Shown: positions 1 through 16,978, counted from the first letter of the stretch. The stretch is 64,000 bases of DNA from Inia geoffrensis (GCA_036417435.1 CM070909.1:11936597-12000596), one strand, 5' to 3'. Notes: generated from the letters alone by a model not told the origin. Program-made: numbers and translations.

Positions 1-756
<756 letters not shown>

Positions 757-1683
757 TTAAAGAAAATATACATTAAGTCAAGGAAATTGGTAAAGCAAAA
801 TCATAGCTATAATTTTTTTCAAGAATATTGGCAGCCTCAACTAAATATTTTTTCTCATATCCTAAAAAGGAAGTGAGTCAGCTTTCCTTAGTCTTTCCAA
901 TGAATTTGTTCCATCCAAAACCTAGGAACTGGAAACAAACCAATGATTTCCTTATTGCAGCACTGCATTTATAAAACTAATATTCAAGAAGTCAGCAAAG
1001 AATTAAAGCTCTGGTCTCAGAACCTGATTCACTTCAGAACAAAATATATGTATTTCTGAATACAAGTAATTCGAATTTTTTAATTTTTAAACTTCTTTTC
1101 AATTTGTGTCATCAACTCTCCCCCAAACTAAGTTGCAACAGTACATCAAGGGTAAAAATTAATAGCCTTTAACTGAAATTTAAAAGCAAAGCTTGAAAAT
1201 GTATTTGGTCACATGGTCCAAGGTAACGTACTGCTACGTGTAAGAGCAACGAACCACCCCTTAATGTGTCAGCTGGTCAGTGAACACTATTACTACAACC
1301 CCTGTGAAATTTTAGAATACTCTTTTGCTTTTATTGTACTCTTCTGAGCTTTTCACCTTAACCTTAGAGCAGCTCAATAGTATAGGTTTTTTACACATGA
1401 GGACGCCAAGGCACTAAAAGTGTGACTGATTTGTCTAATGTCTTCAAGCCAGTCATATGGCAGCGCTAGGCCTAGAAGCTAATCCTTAGCCAAATGCCCT
1501 TTCAGCTGAACTAGTAGTGCTAGTTTCAAGACACTCTGAATATTGGGAGTAGGAATGTTCTCCACATGCCGGGTCTCATCAAATACCCATGGGAGACATT
1601 CACTCATCAGCCTGTTAGCTGATAGTTGATTTGGTAGCGATGTATGAACATGCTTTTCTGAAAACTGAAGTTGTCTTGGTCTT

Positions 1684-1769
1684 TGTTTGCATTTGTACTT
1701 GTCAGCTGATAGGCACGTGCACATCCTGTTTGCCTTTGTACTTGTCAGCTGACAGCCACGTGCACACCC
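1684..1769. repeat. 43-bp tandem duplication carrying CAGCTG and CACGTG boxes
   Basis: Two head-to-tail copies, 1684-1726 and 1727-1769, differ at only a few positions. Each starts TGTTTGC, contains TTTGTACTTGTCAGCTGA, and ends with CACGTGCACA. Each copy therefore has one CAGCTG and one CACGTG E-box; in the second the CAGCTG lies in the palindrome GTCAGCTGAC. E-boxes are bound by bHLH factors such as USF, MYC and MITF families. Regulatory activity is inferred only. Confidence 0.75.
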
Positions 1770-2462
1770 CAAGAGCCCAAGAGAAAACAACTGTGGGAGA
1801 AATTTCACAGTTGCCAGCAGCCACATAAACTAGAGTACTTCGTCCCAACTACTAAATATATCTGTCTGGTAACTAATGTTTAGAATAAAAATCACCATAA
1901 CCCAATCACAACATGTCAGCACAGAGAGGGTGCTTTCAGTATGACCTCCTTAACTACATGGCTAACAAGCTAACTATGGAACTGACTGATTCAGGGAAAC
2001 TACTTTTCATTACGGCTATAGTAAATATGTTTGTATGTTCACATTGTTAACTTCTGCTTTTTAAAATGGAGTTATTCTTCAAATTTCAGATTTCTTAGAT
2101 GCTGGCTTTTTAAAACTTGCTAAATCATGTAAGAAGTGTCATCTACCGTTGAAAAATATGTCATGTTGTAAAAAAATAATTTATCAGAAAGTTCACTGTT
2201 TAATATCAAAGTTTCCCCAAGTTTATAGTAATAATCAAACTAATTGTCCATTTGTGAATTAACAAACATTCTAGAATGGAGCTTGTAAAATGCAGTTATT
2301 TCCTAGCACACATTATTTCAGTGGGTTTACTTTCTTAAGTTTGGAATATGGTGTAACTTGGGAGAGAGTGCAAGCAAATACAGACTTGATGACACCTTTA
2401 AAAAGGCTGTCTACTTAGTATATAAGTATGATCATTAATATGTAATTATTAATCCATTTCAC

Positions 2463-2683
2463 TTTTTTTTTTTTTTTTTTTTTTTTTTTGCGGTACGCAG
2501 GCCTCTCTCACTGTTGTGGCCTCTCCCGTTGCGGAGCACAGGCTCCGGACGCGCAGGCTCAGCGGCCATGGCTCACAGGCCCAGCCACTCTGCGGCATGT
2601 GGGATCTTCCCAGACCAGGGCATGAACCCGCGCCCCCTGCATCGGCAGGCGGACTCGCAACCACTGTGCCACCAGGGAAGCCC
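2463..2683 (-). mobile_element. CHR-2 type SINE, inverted
   Basis: A long T run (the A tail of the opposite strand) is followed by GCGGTACGCAGGCC and the SINE body, ending at the complement of the head GGGCTTCCCTGG. The length of about 220 bp is full for this tRNA-derived family. It is in sense orientation with LRP6. Confidence 0.9.
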
Positions 2684-2906
2684 TCACTAATCTTTTTCAC
2701 CCAATGTTAATGATGACAAAAGTCAAATTTAGCTAATAATTATTAACTCTAAATCAGTGAAATCTCAACTAATGGTTTTAAGATAAAGCCTGTCTATGGT
2801 TGACTTGTCAAATTCCTAATAAGCATTATTTAAGACATCAAGAATATAATCCATAACTTGGCCATGAACAATGCAGTTGCAAAGAATGCATACAAAAAGC
2901 TGTTTA

Positions 2907-6073
<3,167 letters not shown>

Positions 6074-6664
6074 TTATTCTTCAAATGTATGTAAAAATGA
6101 CAAAGCCAACTATGCCTACATCAAAATCCAAGTGTCATCTTAGTTACTCCTATTACAATGCTTTCACAAAATGACAACATGTTGATTTAATGAGAATGAT
6201 TTCAAAGACTCAATGTAGGCTCATATTGTACTTCTATTTCTCCAGTCTTTTATTACCCTTCCTTCTAAAAATTCTGGCAACATTAGATTTAGTATGCACC
6301 TCCTCTATTAAATGACTGTGTAAAAATTAAAAGTACAATATTATCACCTTAAGTTTGCTTGTACATTTGTTTTCAAATTATAGTGTACCTTTGCACATAT
6401 TATTTTATTACGTATTGTGTTTTATAACATATTTTATTTTATCCTGAAAGTTTTGCCTGTTTGACATCTAAGGAAACTAAGATTCAAATAAGGTTACACA
6501 GCTTGTATACAGAGTTGATGTCTTTTTTAGAACTCCTTCTGTTTAGTGTATTTTTTATTTCATTGTTTTTGTTTAAAAAAAAAACCAAACACTCTAGATA
6601 CTCTCTCTGCAACTAAGTTTCAAGTAACTAGGATGTATCAGCTCTTTCCAACTACCCTATAGCA

Positions 6665-7216
6665 CAGCGGTCCCCAACCATTCTGGCACCAGGGACCAGT
6701 TTCGTGGAAGACAATTTTTCCACGGACTGGATGGAGGAGGATGGTTTCAGCATGATTCAAGCACATTACATTCATTGTGCTCTTTATTTCTATTACTATT
6801 ACATTGTAATATGATATGAAATATATAATGAAATAATTATACAGCTCACCATAATGCAGAATCAGTGGGAGCCCTGAGCTTGTTTTCACTTGCCACTCAC
6901 TGACAGGGTTTTGATATGAGTCTGCAAGCAATTCATTTATTATGGTCTCTGTGCAGTCAAACCTCTCTGCTAATGATAATCTGTATTTGAGACCTAGAGC
7001 CCTCACATGTGCAGTTCACAGTAGGGTTCGCGCTCCTATGAGAATCTAATGCCGCTGCTGATCTGACAGGAGGCAGAGCTCAGGCAGTAATGCGACCAAT
7101 GGGGAGCAGCTGTAAATACAGATGGAGTTTCGCTCGGTTCACCTACTACTGTGCAACCCGGTTCCTAACAGACCACGGACCACTATTTGTCCGTGGCCCG
7201 GGGTTGGGGACCCCTG
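6665..7216 (-). mobile_element. MER1-like hAT (Charlie) DNA transposon
   Basis: The element is bounded by inverted repeats: CAGCGGTCCCCAACC at the left and the complement of CAGGGGTCCCCAACC at the right. An identical 8-bp duplication, CTATAGCA, flanks it at 6657-6664 and 7217-7224. Length is 552 bp. The internal text (TTCGTGGAAGACAATTTTTC, and GGAGCAGCTGTAAATACAG) matches MER1 as I remember it. Eight-base duplications and CAG-ending TIRs are hAT hallmarks. It is non-autonomous, with no transposase frame. Confidence 0.9.
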
Positions 7217-8119
7217 CTATAGCAACATTATTAAATTCATTCTGACATTTTCATTGTAAACATCAGCAATTTCCCTAGAAGTGGCAGAGGCATCTTATCT
7301 GTCTCTGACATTGCAGAAACATGTACTAACCTTCTGTTCTAAAAGACAGAGGAAGTATTCTAAAGCACCAACTTCCAAGTCCTCATCTGAGAACATTTCT
7401 ATCATTTAAAGTGGCCTGTGTACCAGGCAAATCAGCCTTCAGAAATGTTACTCTGTTACTAATAACATGTACATGCAAACACCCACCTAAAAAGAAGTAT
7501 CAGGCATAATCTTATACAAGTATTAATTTTTTATTCATAAATTATATTCCATGTAAGTCAATACTGTGATGCCTAGACGGAATGACAAGCAAGTATCTTT
7601 ATCTCTCCTCTCTAAAAATTTTAAAACACTTGCTGACCTTCCCCAAACATCCAAACCTTGGAAACAAAATACTTAAAAACTGAGCAAAATTGTGCCATAT
7701 TCTTGTATCTTCACTTGCAAATATCAATAAATATTTGATTTATATCTGATGGAAGAGAGATTATATTAGTTGGATGTTTATCTGTTCATATTAGATACAA
7801 GAGGACTTCTCTTAAGCCAACTGAATAAATCTGTATTTAAATATAATGTTTTTTAAAAGTCAAAAACATAGTTAAAAAGAATTAAATACTACTCCAACTC
7901 CTAACATTACATACTTTTTAAAGTTAATAATTTCTGCTTGAGACATGAGTTTAGATTTTTTACATTCATATTTTCTTGCAACAGGCCATTCCTGGATATA
8001 TTTTATGATGTGTACGGTTTATCTTAAAATTACTTTGGTGTGTAAGAGTAAAATGACTAAGCAGAGAAAAAGGGTTGATAATCTGTTTTCACATATAACT
8101 AGGATATAATCTCTAGAAC

Positions 8120-8205
8120 AGCAGGAACCTAATTCATCTATTTATGTCTTTCACAGCTACTATTAAAGAGCCTGGCAGAGAACTCAATAAATATTTGTTA
8201 AATAA
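8120..8205 (+). repeat. MIR/L2-like 3' end remnant
   Basis: The segment ends with 'gcctggcagagaactcaata' and then AATATTTGTTAAATAA, the pattern common at the 3' end of old mammalian repeats. Confidence 0.5.
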
Positions 8206-8217
8206 TTTTTAAAAGGA

Positions 8218-8522
8218 GGGACTTCCCTGGTGGCGCAGTGGCTAAGAATCCGCCTACCAATGCAGGGGACATGGGTTCAAACCCTGGTCCCGGAAGATCC
8301 CACATGCCGCGGAGCAACTAAGCCTGTGAGCCACAACTACTGAGCCTGTGTCCCTAAAGCCCGTGCTCCGCAAGAAGAGAAGCCACCGCAATGAGAAGCT
8401 CGCACACTGCAACGCAGAGTAGCCCCCGCTCGCCACAACTAGAGAAAGCCCGCGTGCCGCAACGAAGACCCAATGCAGCCAAAAATAAATAAATAAATAA
8501 ATTTATTTTTTTAAGAAAAATC
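8218..8522 (+). mobile_element. CHR-1 type SINE (long form)
   Basis: It starts GGGACTTCCCTGGTGGCGC and ends in a TAAATAAATAAA-type tail. It is flanked by a near-identical TTTAAAAGGAG duplication just before 8218 and after 8522. At about 300 bp it is the long CHR form with the GCCACAACTACTGAGCC repeats. Confidence 0.9.
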
Positions 8523-10139
8523 TTTAAAAGGAGACAGGTTTCCTAAGACCTACAACAGTCAAGAAACCTTATTAAAAATGGAAATAAAAATTTATATAAC
8601 AGTTCTTATCCTCAGACCCTAGCTTAGCCATGCAAATGAACGAAAGGTATTCTTGCCCAAATTTTAAATCCATGTGAAAATGCATACTACTGCCTACTTT
8701 TAGAGAATGGATACTTTCCTGATCCCTCCTAAAAGCGGAGCTCCAAGAAAGAATTTCTGGCTTCATTTTATTACTGCCTGGAAACTCTGATCAGGGTGAA
8801 AATCTTTCCTTTATTAGACATATTTTAGAATAGTCATCATTTTAGGTGGGAGAAGCTTATTTTAAAACTCTGTCCTTTTGCCTCCACCCTAATATGGAGA
8901 TTCTCTCTTGACTCTGGTATCTTCCTCTACCTTCCCTGCAAGAATTTCCTCCCAATACTATGTCCTTCCTTCCCAGGATCTCCAATTTCTCCCTCTCCAT
9001 AAGGTCCTTCTTTTCTGCCTTTAACACAGTTTCCACCATTTTAGAGAGACACTGTTTAAAAGCTGAATGATTCTGTTTTTGCTGCCATGTTCTCTGAACG
9101 ATCTGTAGCTGCTGCCTCCATCTCTTACCATTCATTCCCTTACCTCACTACTACTGGCTGACAATCTGTGACTCAGCTCAGATGACTACTGAAAATGATC
9201 AGTGACTACTTTTCTGTTCTTCTCTGCTCTTGTGCTCTTCTGCACAATCTGCTTTCTATCTCTTCATCTCACTGGTTCCTCTTTCCTTTTTCAAACCTGA
9301 CTGGATACGTTCCAAGATTTCCTGAGCTGTTCTCTGTCTATAAAACACCTTTCAACAAGCCCATCGAGTCTTAAGGCTTTAATATTACCTTATGCAGAAA
9401 AATTACAAATATGTAAAGTTCTAGTCTAAAGTCTCATCAGTTTCTACTGCAATATTTCCCACTGCATCTCCCAGAAAATGTACTGCTACCTCATCTAAAA
9501 TGTCAGATACTTAACAGGAAACCTATCTTCTCCATTAGGGGGAGGAGTTCATCATACTATCAGAGAGCATCTAACACAGAGTGCTAAACATTCTGTATTA
9601 CAGAATTCTAAAATAATACTTTCTTACAAGCGTATGGTATAGTAAAACATGTCTGCTTTTACCTCATTCCTCGTTTTAGTATTATCTTAAATCAATTATT
9701 ATCTTACATTTAATAAATTAATACTAATTTTGCTGATTACTATGCTCCAATATTGGCCTTCCTATTAAAATTTATTTGCTGATCTAAAAGCATACACTAG
9801 TTACCTAATACTGAACTTCTTTTTAAAAATAAAATCTAAATTTCTACTTCAAAAATATTACAGGATCAACCAACTCTCGTCTTTCAGTTATGTGTCCTGC
9901 AACATTCTTGTTTGTTCATTTTGAGAAATTAACAACTTAAACAAACACAGCTGATTAGCTATGAATTTAGATAATGAGCAAAGAATGAAACTGAAAACCA
10001 CAGTGAGAAAAATAAGGAAAAGATAATTCCAAAAGATTCTTCTGGTTTACACAACTCAGCATTTTCTTATTTAGCATTTATTCTTCATTCTTCTGCTCTC
10101 TAAAAATCTCTTATTATTAGCAAACAATACTCTGGCAGA

Positions 10140-10320
10140 ATTAGATTTGGATTTTAAATATAAGCTCTATCACTCACTAGATACCCTTAAGGAAATTTCT
10201 CACATGTAAAATAGGGAGAGAGCACTTACATTACTGAATTATTTAAGAATTAAAGAAAAGAATGTTTACTTATATAGCACAATATCAGATTAGTAGATGC
10301 TCAGTAAATGCTGGTTCTTG
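10140..10320 (+). repeat. MIR-like remnant
   Basis: The order 'ctctatcactcactagatac', 'aatttctcacatgtaaaata' and 'agatgctcagtaaatgctgg' follows the MIR layout of tRNA-derived body and tail, heavily diverged. Confidence 0.55.
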
Positions 10321-11566
10321 CCCTTTATTGTTTTAGTAAAATGCTTTAGTCCCTAAAAGTAAACAGCTATACTTAAATGGCTATATTTAATTAATTTAGT
10401 AAAATATAGTGCTTCAAAATAAAAATTAATACATAAATATAAAAGGATATGTGGAAGTAAAAGACCAAACAACCACACAGTTTTAAGCTGAATAAGAACA
10501 GCACAGACTTTTCTGTATCCTGGCAACTAATGGGAAACTGCAGGGCTGCAGCCTTATTCCCATTTCCAACCCCCATTTTTATTGTTTGCTTATGCTACTT
10601 AGATGCACAGTAACTGAAACAGTAAACAAAATGGAGCAGTTTGCCAATTTGATTGGAATATACTTTCTGCTGCTCTACCAGACCCTCAACTCCACTCCCC
10701 ACCCCAAATCAAACAACATTAATAAACATATCTACTAAATGCAAATCACATGAAAAGCATGATGAATGCTAAGAAGTTTACAACAGGGCCTCTTCTAGCT
10801 AAGGGATTACAATTTGGTTGAGGAAGTAAACTATATTTACATTAAAACCATACACATACACCCTTCTCTGGCATACAGCTAATCAGGAAAAACTTTAGGA
10901 AGGAGCAGGAGTTCAAATCCACCTTCAAGAATTAGAAGAATTTGGACAAAGAAAAAGAGAAAATGATTTTTCAGAATAAAAGAAGTAACACACATTAAGA
11001 CACAGTCATGGATGTCTTGTTTGACTGACTTTGAAAGAGACGCTTTGAGGTAGAAAGAATACAAAAGGGACTCAAAGAGACAGCACCCTATAGGAGGTAT
11101 GAAATTCCAGGTAAGAAAAACTATAGAAAACAAGAAACTTCTGAAAGAACTTTAAGGAGAGTGACATAACAAAGCTGTATTTCAGGAAGACTTCATTTAC
11201 CTCTATTACTGCGTCCAGTTTGTGCTTAAGATAAATATCTTAAATATAGAATTACGGTTAATAAAATATTTTCAATTTCTATGGGATGATAATAGAGGTC
11301 CAAAAATCCCCTTTCTGAAAGTCTTTGGGCTAGCTCTATTTTAGAATTTGGACTTCTTTGAAATACCGAAAGGCTAACACAATGCACGTGGCGTATCACC
11401 TCTACCTGGGTCCAGGGCAGCATTTCATTGCTAAGCATGATAATATTTTTCCAGCAAGACATATACATACTCCCACAAAGGGGGATAAATAGGGACTACA
11501 ATTAGTCTTACACTGCTTCAAGTCAGACTCCTTTTTTTTTTTTTAAGTGTTTTTGATGTGGACCAT

Positions 11567-11686
11567 TTTTAAAGTCTTTATTGAATTTGTTACAATACTG
11601 CTTCCATTTTGTGTTTTGGTTTTCTTGGGCTCCCCCACCAGGGATGGAACCCACACCCACTGCCTGGACCGCCAGGGAAATCCCTC
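11567..11686 (-). mobile_element. Old CHR-related tRNA SINE, inverted, diverged
   Basis: The text 'aaagtctttattgaatttgt' then 'tgtgttttggttttcttggg', CCAGGGATGGAACCC and GGACCGCCAGGGAAATCCC is the reverse of an older cetartiodactyl tRNA-derived SINE. It is more diverged than the CHR-2 copies. Confidence 0.7.
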
Positions 11687-12334
11687 AAGCGAGACTCTCT
11701 ACCAACTGAATTAATAAAAGTAACTTTCGGTTTCAAGAGCTTTTTGGATTTCAGAATTGCACATAAAGGATTGTAGGTTAGGAATGCTTTGATGATCTTC
11801 ACTCTGGTCCCCTGACAAAACTGGGGCTTGGATCAGTGTTAATGCTGCTCTAAGTGCAAGCAAGGGTCTCAGGAAGAAGAAAAAAAAGCAAAGGACATGT
11901 TAAAAAGATAAGGTAATTTTTAGCAACATCTGGCAAATCAACAACAAATGATAATGAAGGTCTTAAGAAGATCTTTAGAATAGCACAGAGTCCCAGAACT
12001 CAAATATAGTTCCCTAAAAGCCACAGCTAAGGATTTTGTAGCTTTGCACACTAGAGTATTAGTCCCTTCCAGCTAGCTATTCCTTGTTCTCTCACTTTAA
12101 AGGCAAAAACTAAAAGTGTTTTTTTGTGGGGTTTTTTTTTGGGGGGTGGGTAGTAGAGTAAATAAAGTGCACACTAAAGCTAGATATAGCACATCTATTT
12201 CAAATTAAACAATGTAATTAAGATATGCTAAGATACTTTAAATGTAAGTTTGTAACCACACTGGTTCCCTTAATTCCCTATCTTTCCATTCTTGACTGTT
12301 GTAGTAGCTTTTTACAACAGGGTTGGGTCTAGTA

Positions 12335-12659
12335 CAGTGCTGTCTAAAAGAAATACAAGTTACAAATGTGAGTCATGTGTGTAATTTAAAATTTTCTAGG
12401 AGCCAGGCTTTTTAAAATTTTTTTAAAAAAACAGGTAAAGGTAATTTAAATAATATATTTAATCTATTCATATATATCCAAAATATTTTATTTCAACATG
12501 TAATCACTCTTTAAAAATTTATTAGCGAGATTTTATGTTTTTTCTTACTAGGTCTTCTTAGTATGCACTTTACACGTCAAGCATCTCAGTTCAGAGTAGC
12601 CACATTTTAGGTGCTCCACAGCCATATGTGGTTACTGGCTACCCTAGTGGACTGTGCAG
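12335..12659. mobile_element. Diverged hAT-like DNA transposon remnant
   Basis: The left end reads CAGTGCTGTCTAAAAGAAA. The right end has 'ccatatgtggttactggcta' and GTGGACTGTGC. This resembles the widespread mammalian hAT element whose ends read 'cagtgctgtc'. No clean target duplication is seen. Confidence 0.55.
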
Positions 12660-13109
12660 GATTAGAATTTCATGGTGGTGACTACACAGCCCACAACAAA
12701 ATTAATTTACTCCTGTTTTAGATTAGACCTCTGTCCCCTCTCAAACCTGCCACCTTCAGGGTTGCCCTAGACTCATCAGGCTCCGTAAAGCCACAAACAA
12801 ATGTCTTCCATTTCGTCTTTCCTCCCTCCCCCAGCTATGCTATACTTAATTCTAATATGGGTTAAAATTACTTCAAAAAATGATTTCTCATGAAAAGAAT
12901 AAAACTCTACCTTTTTCATCTTTTTTCGCATTTGTATGTTTACACTTCAAAGTACTAGCTGATATTTGCAAGAGTAAGGACAAAGGCCTGATTCTTTCAT
13001 GTCTTTTAGGTTATAGGTTATATCAAAATAAAAGTATTAAAATCACATTTATATTAATAAGAGAAGCCCTATCTGCCATCTCCTTGGCTCTCCCCCTAAG
13101 AGCATTCTA

Positions 13110-13200
13110 GATTGACAGATAATGGTTGAAGCCAGGTAGTTCCTGAGTATCTTTACTCTGCTTTACTACATGTCTGAAATTTTCCATAATTAAAAAAAAA
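13110..13200 (+). mobile_element. Old L1 3' tail
   Basis: The segment 'catgtctgaaattttccata' followed by ATTAAAAAA is the usual end of old L1M elements in plus orientation. Confidence 0.6.
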
Positions 13201-14350
13201 AAAAAATGAAGAGAGGAAAGATAAGCGAAAAGTCCAAGGGCACTTGAAGAATAATAATAGTTGTTAGTAATAAATGCTGTTATCATTTTTGTTGTTCATA
13301 TGATGTAGGAGGCAATTTTATAAGAATCCTCTGAAGAAATTAAGGGATCAAAAACTTAAACAAAATCTGATTGTGAGACTTTACTTCTAAAGAACTACAT
13401 ATTTCCCTTTATACAGAGTCTGATTACTTTCTGAAATGTGTTTCCTTCCATTACTTTTGCAGAGTGGACACTTCTTAGAAAATTGGCTTCCGCCCTAAAT
13501 GCTTCTTTTTTATCAGCCACACAATCTCTCTCTACTACTGGGCAGAAGCAACATAGAGAAACAAGAACATGTTGCTTTGTCTCAAAGAAAATTACTGTTA
13601 CATTTCTCATACCCAAGGAGTAACAGTTTTGGACAGGTTACTACGTTTGTAAATACAGTTTTAAGCCCCTTTATGTTTAAAATAACAACCCAAATCCTGG
13701 TAAAAGCTTGCTTGTACATTCTAAACCCAGAACAAATGCACCATTTTAGGTCAATCCAAAAGATAACCCTTATGCTTTAAAAGTTGAGCCAACACTAATT
13801 AAACCTTCTTGAGGGTGTGTTTCACCATATTACCTCAGAGTGGTTTAATTAAACTGAAATTAGGCTTCTGTCACTTCTAAAATCTACCTCCAAATCTGAA
13901 CCAGAGTCTCCAGTGGTTTCAGCTGCTTCAACCACATTGTGGTATGGATTTAACATTCTGAGGCATTTCCAAATACTGCAAACCACACTGAGCATACGGG
14001 CTACAACAGGAAACAGATGTGGGTTAACCAGAACATTATCTTCACAGAGAGGAGGTAATGGCAAACCTTCTGCAGACATCACATCCGGTTTTTTTGAGCA
14101 GTTTCATCAGCCCATTAAATACCAAGTCAGGATTACCCATGAAATCCTGGAGTGCAGCCAGTCTACTACCAAAGTTGCTGCTATGCAAACTCACTTGACT
14201 GGACACGTTCAAGAAATAGATGACAACAGGACAACCAGGCACCCATCATAAAATGAACTGGGAATGCTATCAAGTTCCAAAAAAGAAATGCAAATGAACC
14301 ATTCCTCTTATACTGTTCCAGCCAATATCCAAAACAAGTAGTAAATTAAA

Positions 14351-14354
<4 letters not shown>

Positions 14355-14425
<71 letters not shown>
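14355..14425. repeat. (TA)n microsatellite
   Basis: An uninterrupted alternating TA run of about 71 bp. It is likely polymorphic and can form cruciform DNA. Confidence 0.98.
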
Positions 14426-14427
<2 letters not shown>

Positions 14428-15269
14428 CAGACAAATAGGTATCGGGGGCTGATTCATATACTTCATAGGTTATAAAGTATAATTTCATAGAAATGACATT
14501 TTTGAAAACTACATCGATGGAAATAACATTTCAGTCATGCAGAATCTCACTGGGGTGAGAAGGAAAGAGAAATGCTTTGCATCCAGTAGGGGAAGCAAAG
14601 GGATGCCATGCACCTGTTTAAGAGAGCAGTAACGGCAAATTCAGCGCTGCATTTAAAGCCTTTAACCTACTTCAAGACATATTATGTCTGAGTAAATACA
14701 AGTGATTTTTAATATGGAAAGAAAAAGTATCAAACTTGCACTAGGTAGTTTCATAATATTTTTTCAAGGAGTCGTGTTTAAAATATTAAACATTTGCAGT
14801 TACTATGCTCTTTTACAGATAGAGCTACGAATTGCTATTGTGACCAAAGCATTCTAAAACATGAATTACTCAGGAAAACTATAAAATTGAGAACACATTT
14901 TCAGCTGAAGGTATCACTATGATGAAAACCAACATCACCTTAGTCAATACTCAAATGCTTCATGAGAAACTTGTGAGAACCCCACTGTCCTGGAGCCTCT
15001 AATAAACCCTAAGGGAAGCACATTAGCATATTAACAAGGGAAAAATTCTCCCTTTCCTCTCATTCTTTTCAAGCACAACTAACATATATTTGGAGTCTTA
15101 GTAGGAAAAAAAAAAAAAATCAACTCTAACATCTTAGTATTAAGACAAATTACTCAAGTACCAATGTGCACGCCTTATGCCCAGATACTGGTTTTTAAAT
15201 ACTATTCTTCATTAAAAAGAACCATGGCTCCTTGGCATGGGAAATAAGAGAAAGCTGGAATATGCGGCT

Positions 15270-15870
15270 GTTCCAAAAAGTATTTTAAAAATAACAGGGG
15301 CTCCTTACAAAATTAAAATTAAATTACCATTTGATTCAGCAATCCTACTTCTGGTACATACCCAAAAGAACTGCAAACAGGATCCCAAAGAGATATCTGC
15401 ACACTCATCTTCACTGCAGCAGTATTCACAATAGCCAAGAGGTAGAACCAACTTAAATGTCCATCAACAGATGAATGGATAGAGAAAATACAATATATAC
15501 ATACAATGGAATATTATTCAGCCTTAAAAAAGACAGGAATCCTGTCACAGACCACAACTCGGATGAACCCTGAGGACATATGCTAAATGAAATAAAGCCA
15601 GTCACAAAAAGATAATACTGCATGGTTCCACTTATAAGAGGTATCTAAAGTAATCAAACTCTTAGAAACAGAAAGTAAAATGGCAGTTGCCAGGGGCTGG
15701 TGGGGAAGCAGTTGTTCAAAAGGAATGGAGATTCAATTTTGCAAGATGAAAAAGTTCTACAGATCTTGCAGAACAATGTGCATATAATTAGCACCACTGT
15801 ACACTTAAAAATGGTTAAGATGGTAGGTTTTATGTTATGTGTTTTTCACCACAATTAAAAAAAAAAAAAG
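15270..15870 (+). mobile_element. L1M 3' fragment (end of ORF2 and 3' UTR)
   Basis: The text contains the ORF2 C-terminal signatures 'gattcagcaatcctacttct' and 'atgtccatcaacagatgaat', plus 'tggaatattattcagcctta'. It ends in CACAATTAAAAAAAAAA. It is 5' truncated. Confidence 0.85.
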
Positions 15871-16000
15871 ATGGAGGCATGTCAAAAGGACACAGAATCA
15901 CCTTGAAGGTGCTCCTAATGCCAATTCTGGAACAATTTTTGCAATGATATAATGATGATAATGAAATATACCCTGTAGAATAAACTGAACATCCATGGGC

Positions 16001-16044
16001 TCATATATATACATATATATGTGCATACATATATATATATATAT
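16001..16044. repeat. Imperfect TA/CA simple repeat
   Basis: Alternating purine-pyrimidine text (TATATACATATATATGTGC and so on) over about 44 bp. Confidence 0.85.
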
Positions 16045-16129
16045 GAATAATTGAATAAATAGGAAAGGGGACACCTCTTCCTTATGGGAGAATTCTAATT
16101 AATATAACAGGAATAATGGAAATGGTATC

Positions 16130-16258
16130 AGTGTTAATTTCCTGGTGTTGATCACTATTCTATGAGTATGTAAAATGAACCTGGGTGAAAGTTTTATTAC
16201 TCTTGCAAATTTTTTGTTTAAGTCTGAAATTATTTCAAAATGAACAGTCTAAAAAAGA
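16130..16258 (+). mobile_element. Old L1 3' end remnant
   Basis: The segment 'ttaatttcctggtgttgatc' and 'agtctgaaattatttcaaaa' is an L1M 3' UTR end in plus orientation. Confidence 0.6.
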
Positions 16259-16734
16259 GGCAGCAGAACTCAATACAAAAAGTACTGTATTAGGAATCAG
16301 GAAACTTGAATTCCATTGTTTTCTTCATAAAGAGCAAGTTCTATGACCTTTGACACATTAAAGAAACTAACTAACCAAAAAGCAACAAACACTGCTGAAT
16401 TCTGAGAAGAGAAACCTGGGATAGAAAGAACAAATATTTGTGTAAGTATATGGCACTATCTAGAAATCATCTGATAATGTCTAAACCGTCTGAACATGGC
16501 TTTTTTCCCAAAGACAACAACACTTTGAAAACCCATGAAACTTTGCTTACTATCTATAGACTAATGAAATCTATTGTGGCAGAGAGGGTTTGGGATTTTT
16601 CCCCCATATTTTAAGAATAACACTGTAACTAAAACACAATAGTAGTGTTATAAATCTCAACCAGACATAAAGACCAAGTCATAAATCAATCTAAAATCAA
16701 AAATAAACGAACATTTAACATTTTAAATGTCTAA

Positions 16735-16978
16735 AGCTAAGTGAAAGAAGCCATACTTATAAGGCAACATACTGTATGATTCCATTTATGCAAATCTAGG
16801 TGCAGAGGTTGCCGGAGAGTGGGTGTGGGGAGTTGAAAATAAAGGGGCAGCACAAGGCAGTTTTTGTGATTGATGGAAATGTTCTGTATCTTAACTGTTG
16901 TGGTGGCTACATGACTCTATGCACTTATTAAAACTTAGGGAACTGTAAAAAAGTCAATCAACAATAAAAACAAAAAAC
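16735..16978 (+). mobile_element. L1M 3' UTR fragment
   Basis: It contains 'actgtatgattccatttatg', 'tgatggaaatgttctgtatc' and 'gtggtggctacatgactcta', and ends in an A-rich tail. This is typical L1M 3' sequence. Confidence 0.75.

Noticed and set aside
6638..7006. 122-codon minus-strand open frame
   Set aside because: It lies almost wholly inside the MER1-like element, which is non-autonomous; the frame is accidental.
8218..8300. tRNA-like heads of CHR SINEs as tRNA genes
   Set aside because: Box A/B-like text is expected from the tRNA ancestry of the SINE. There is no complete cloverleaf with acceptor stem and anticodon arm.
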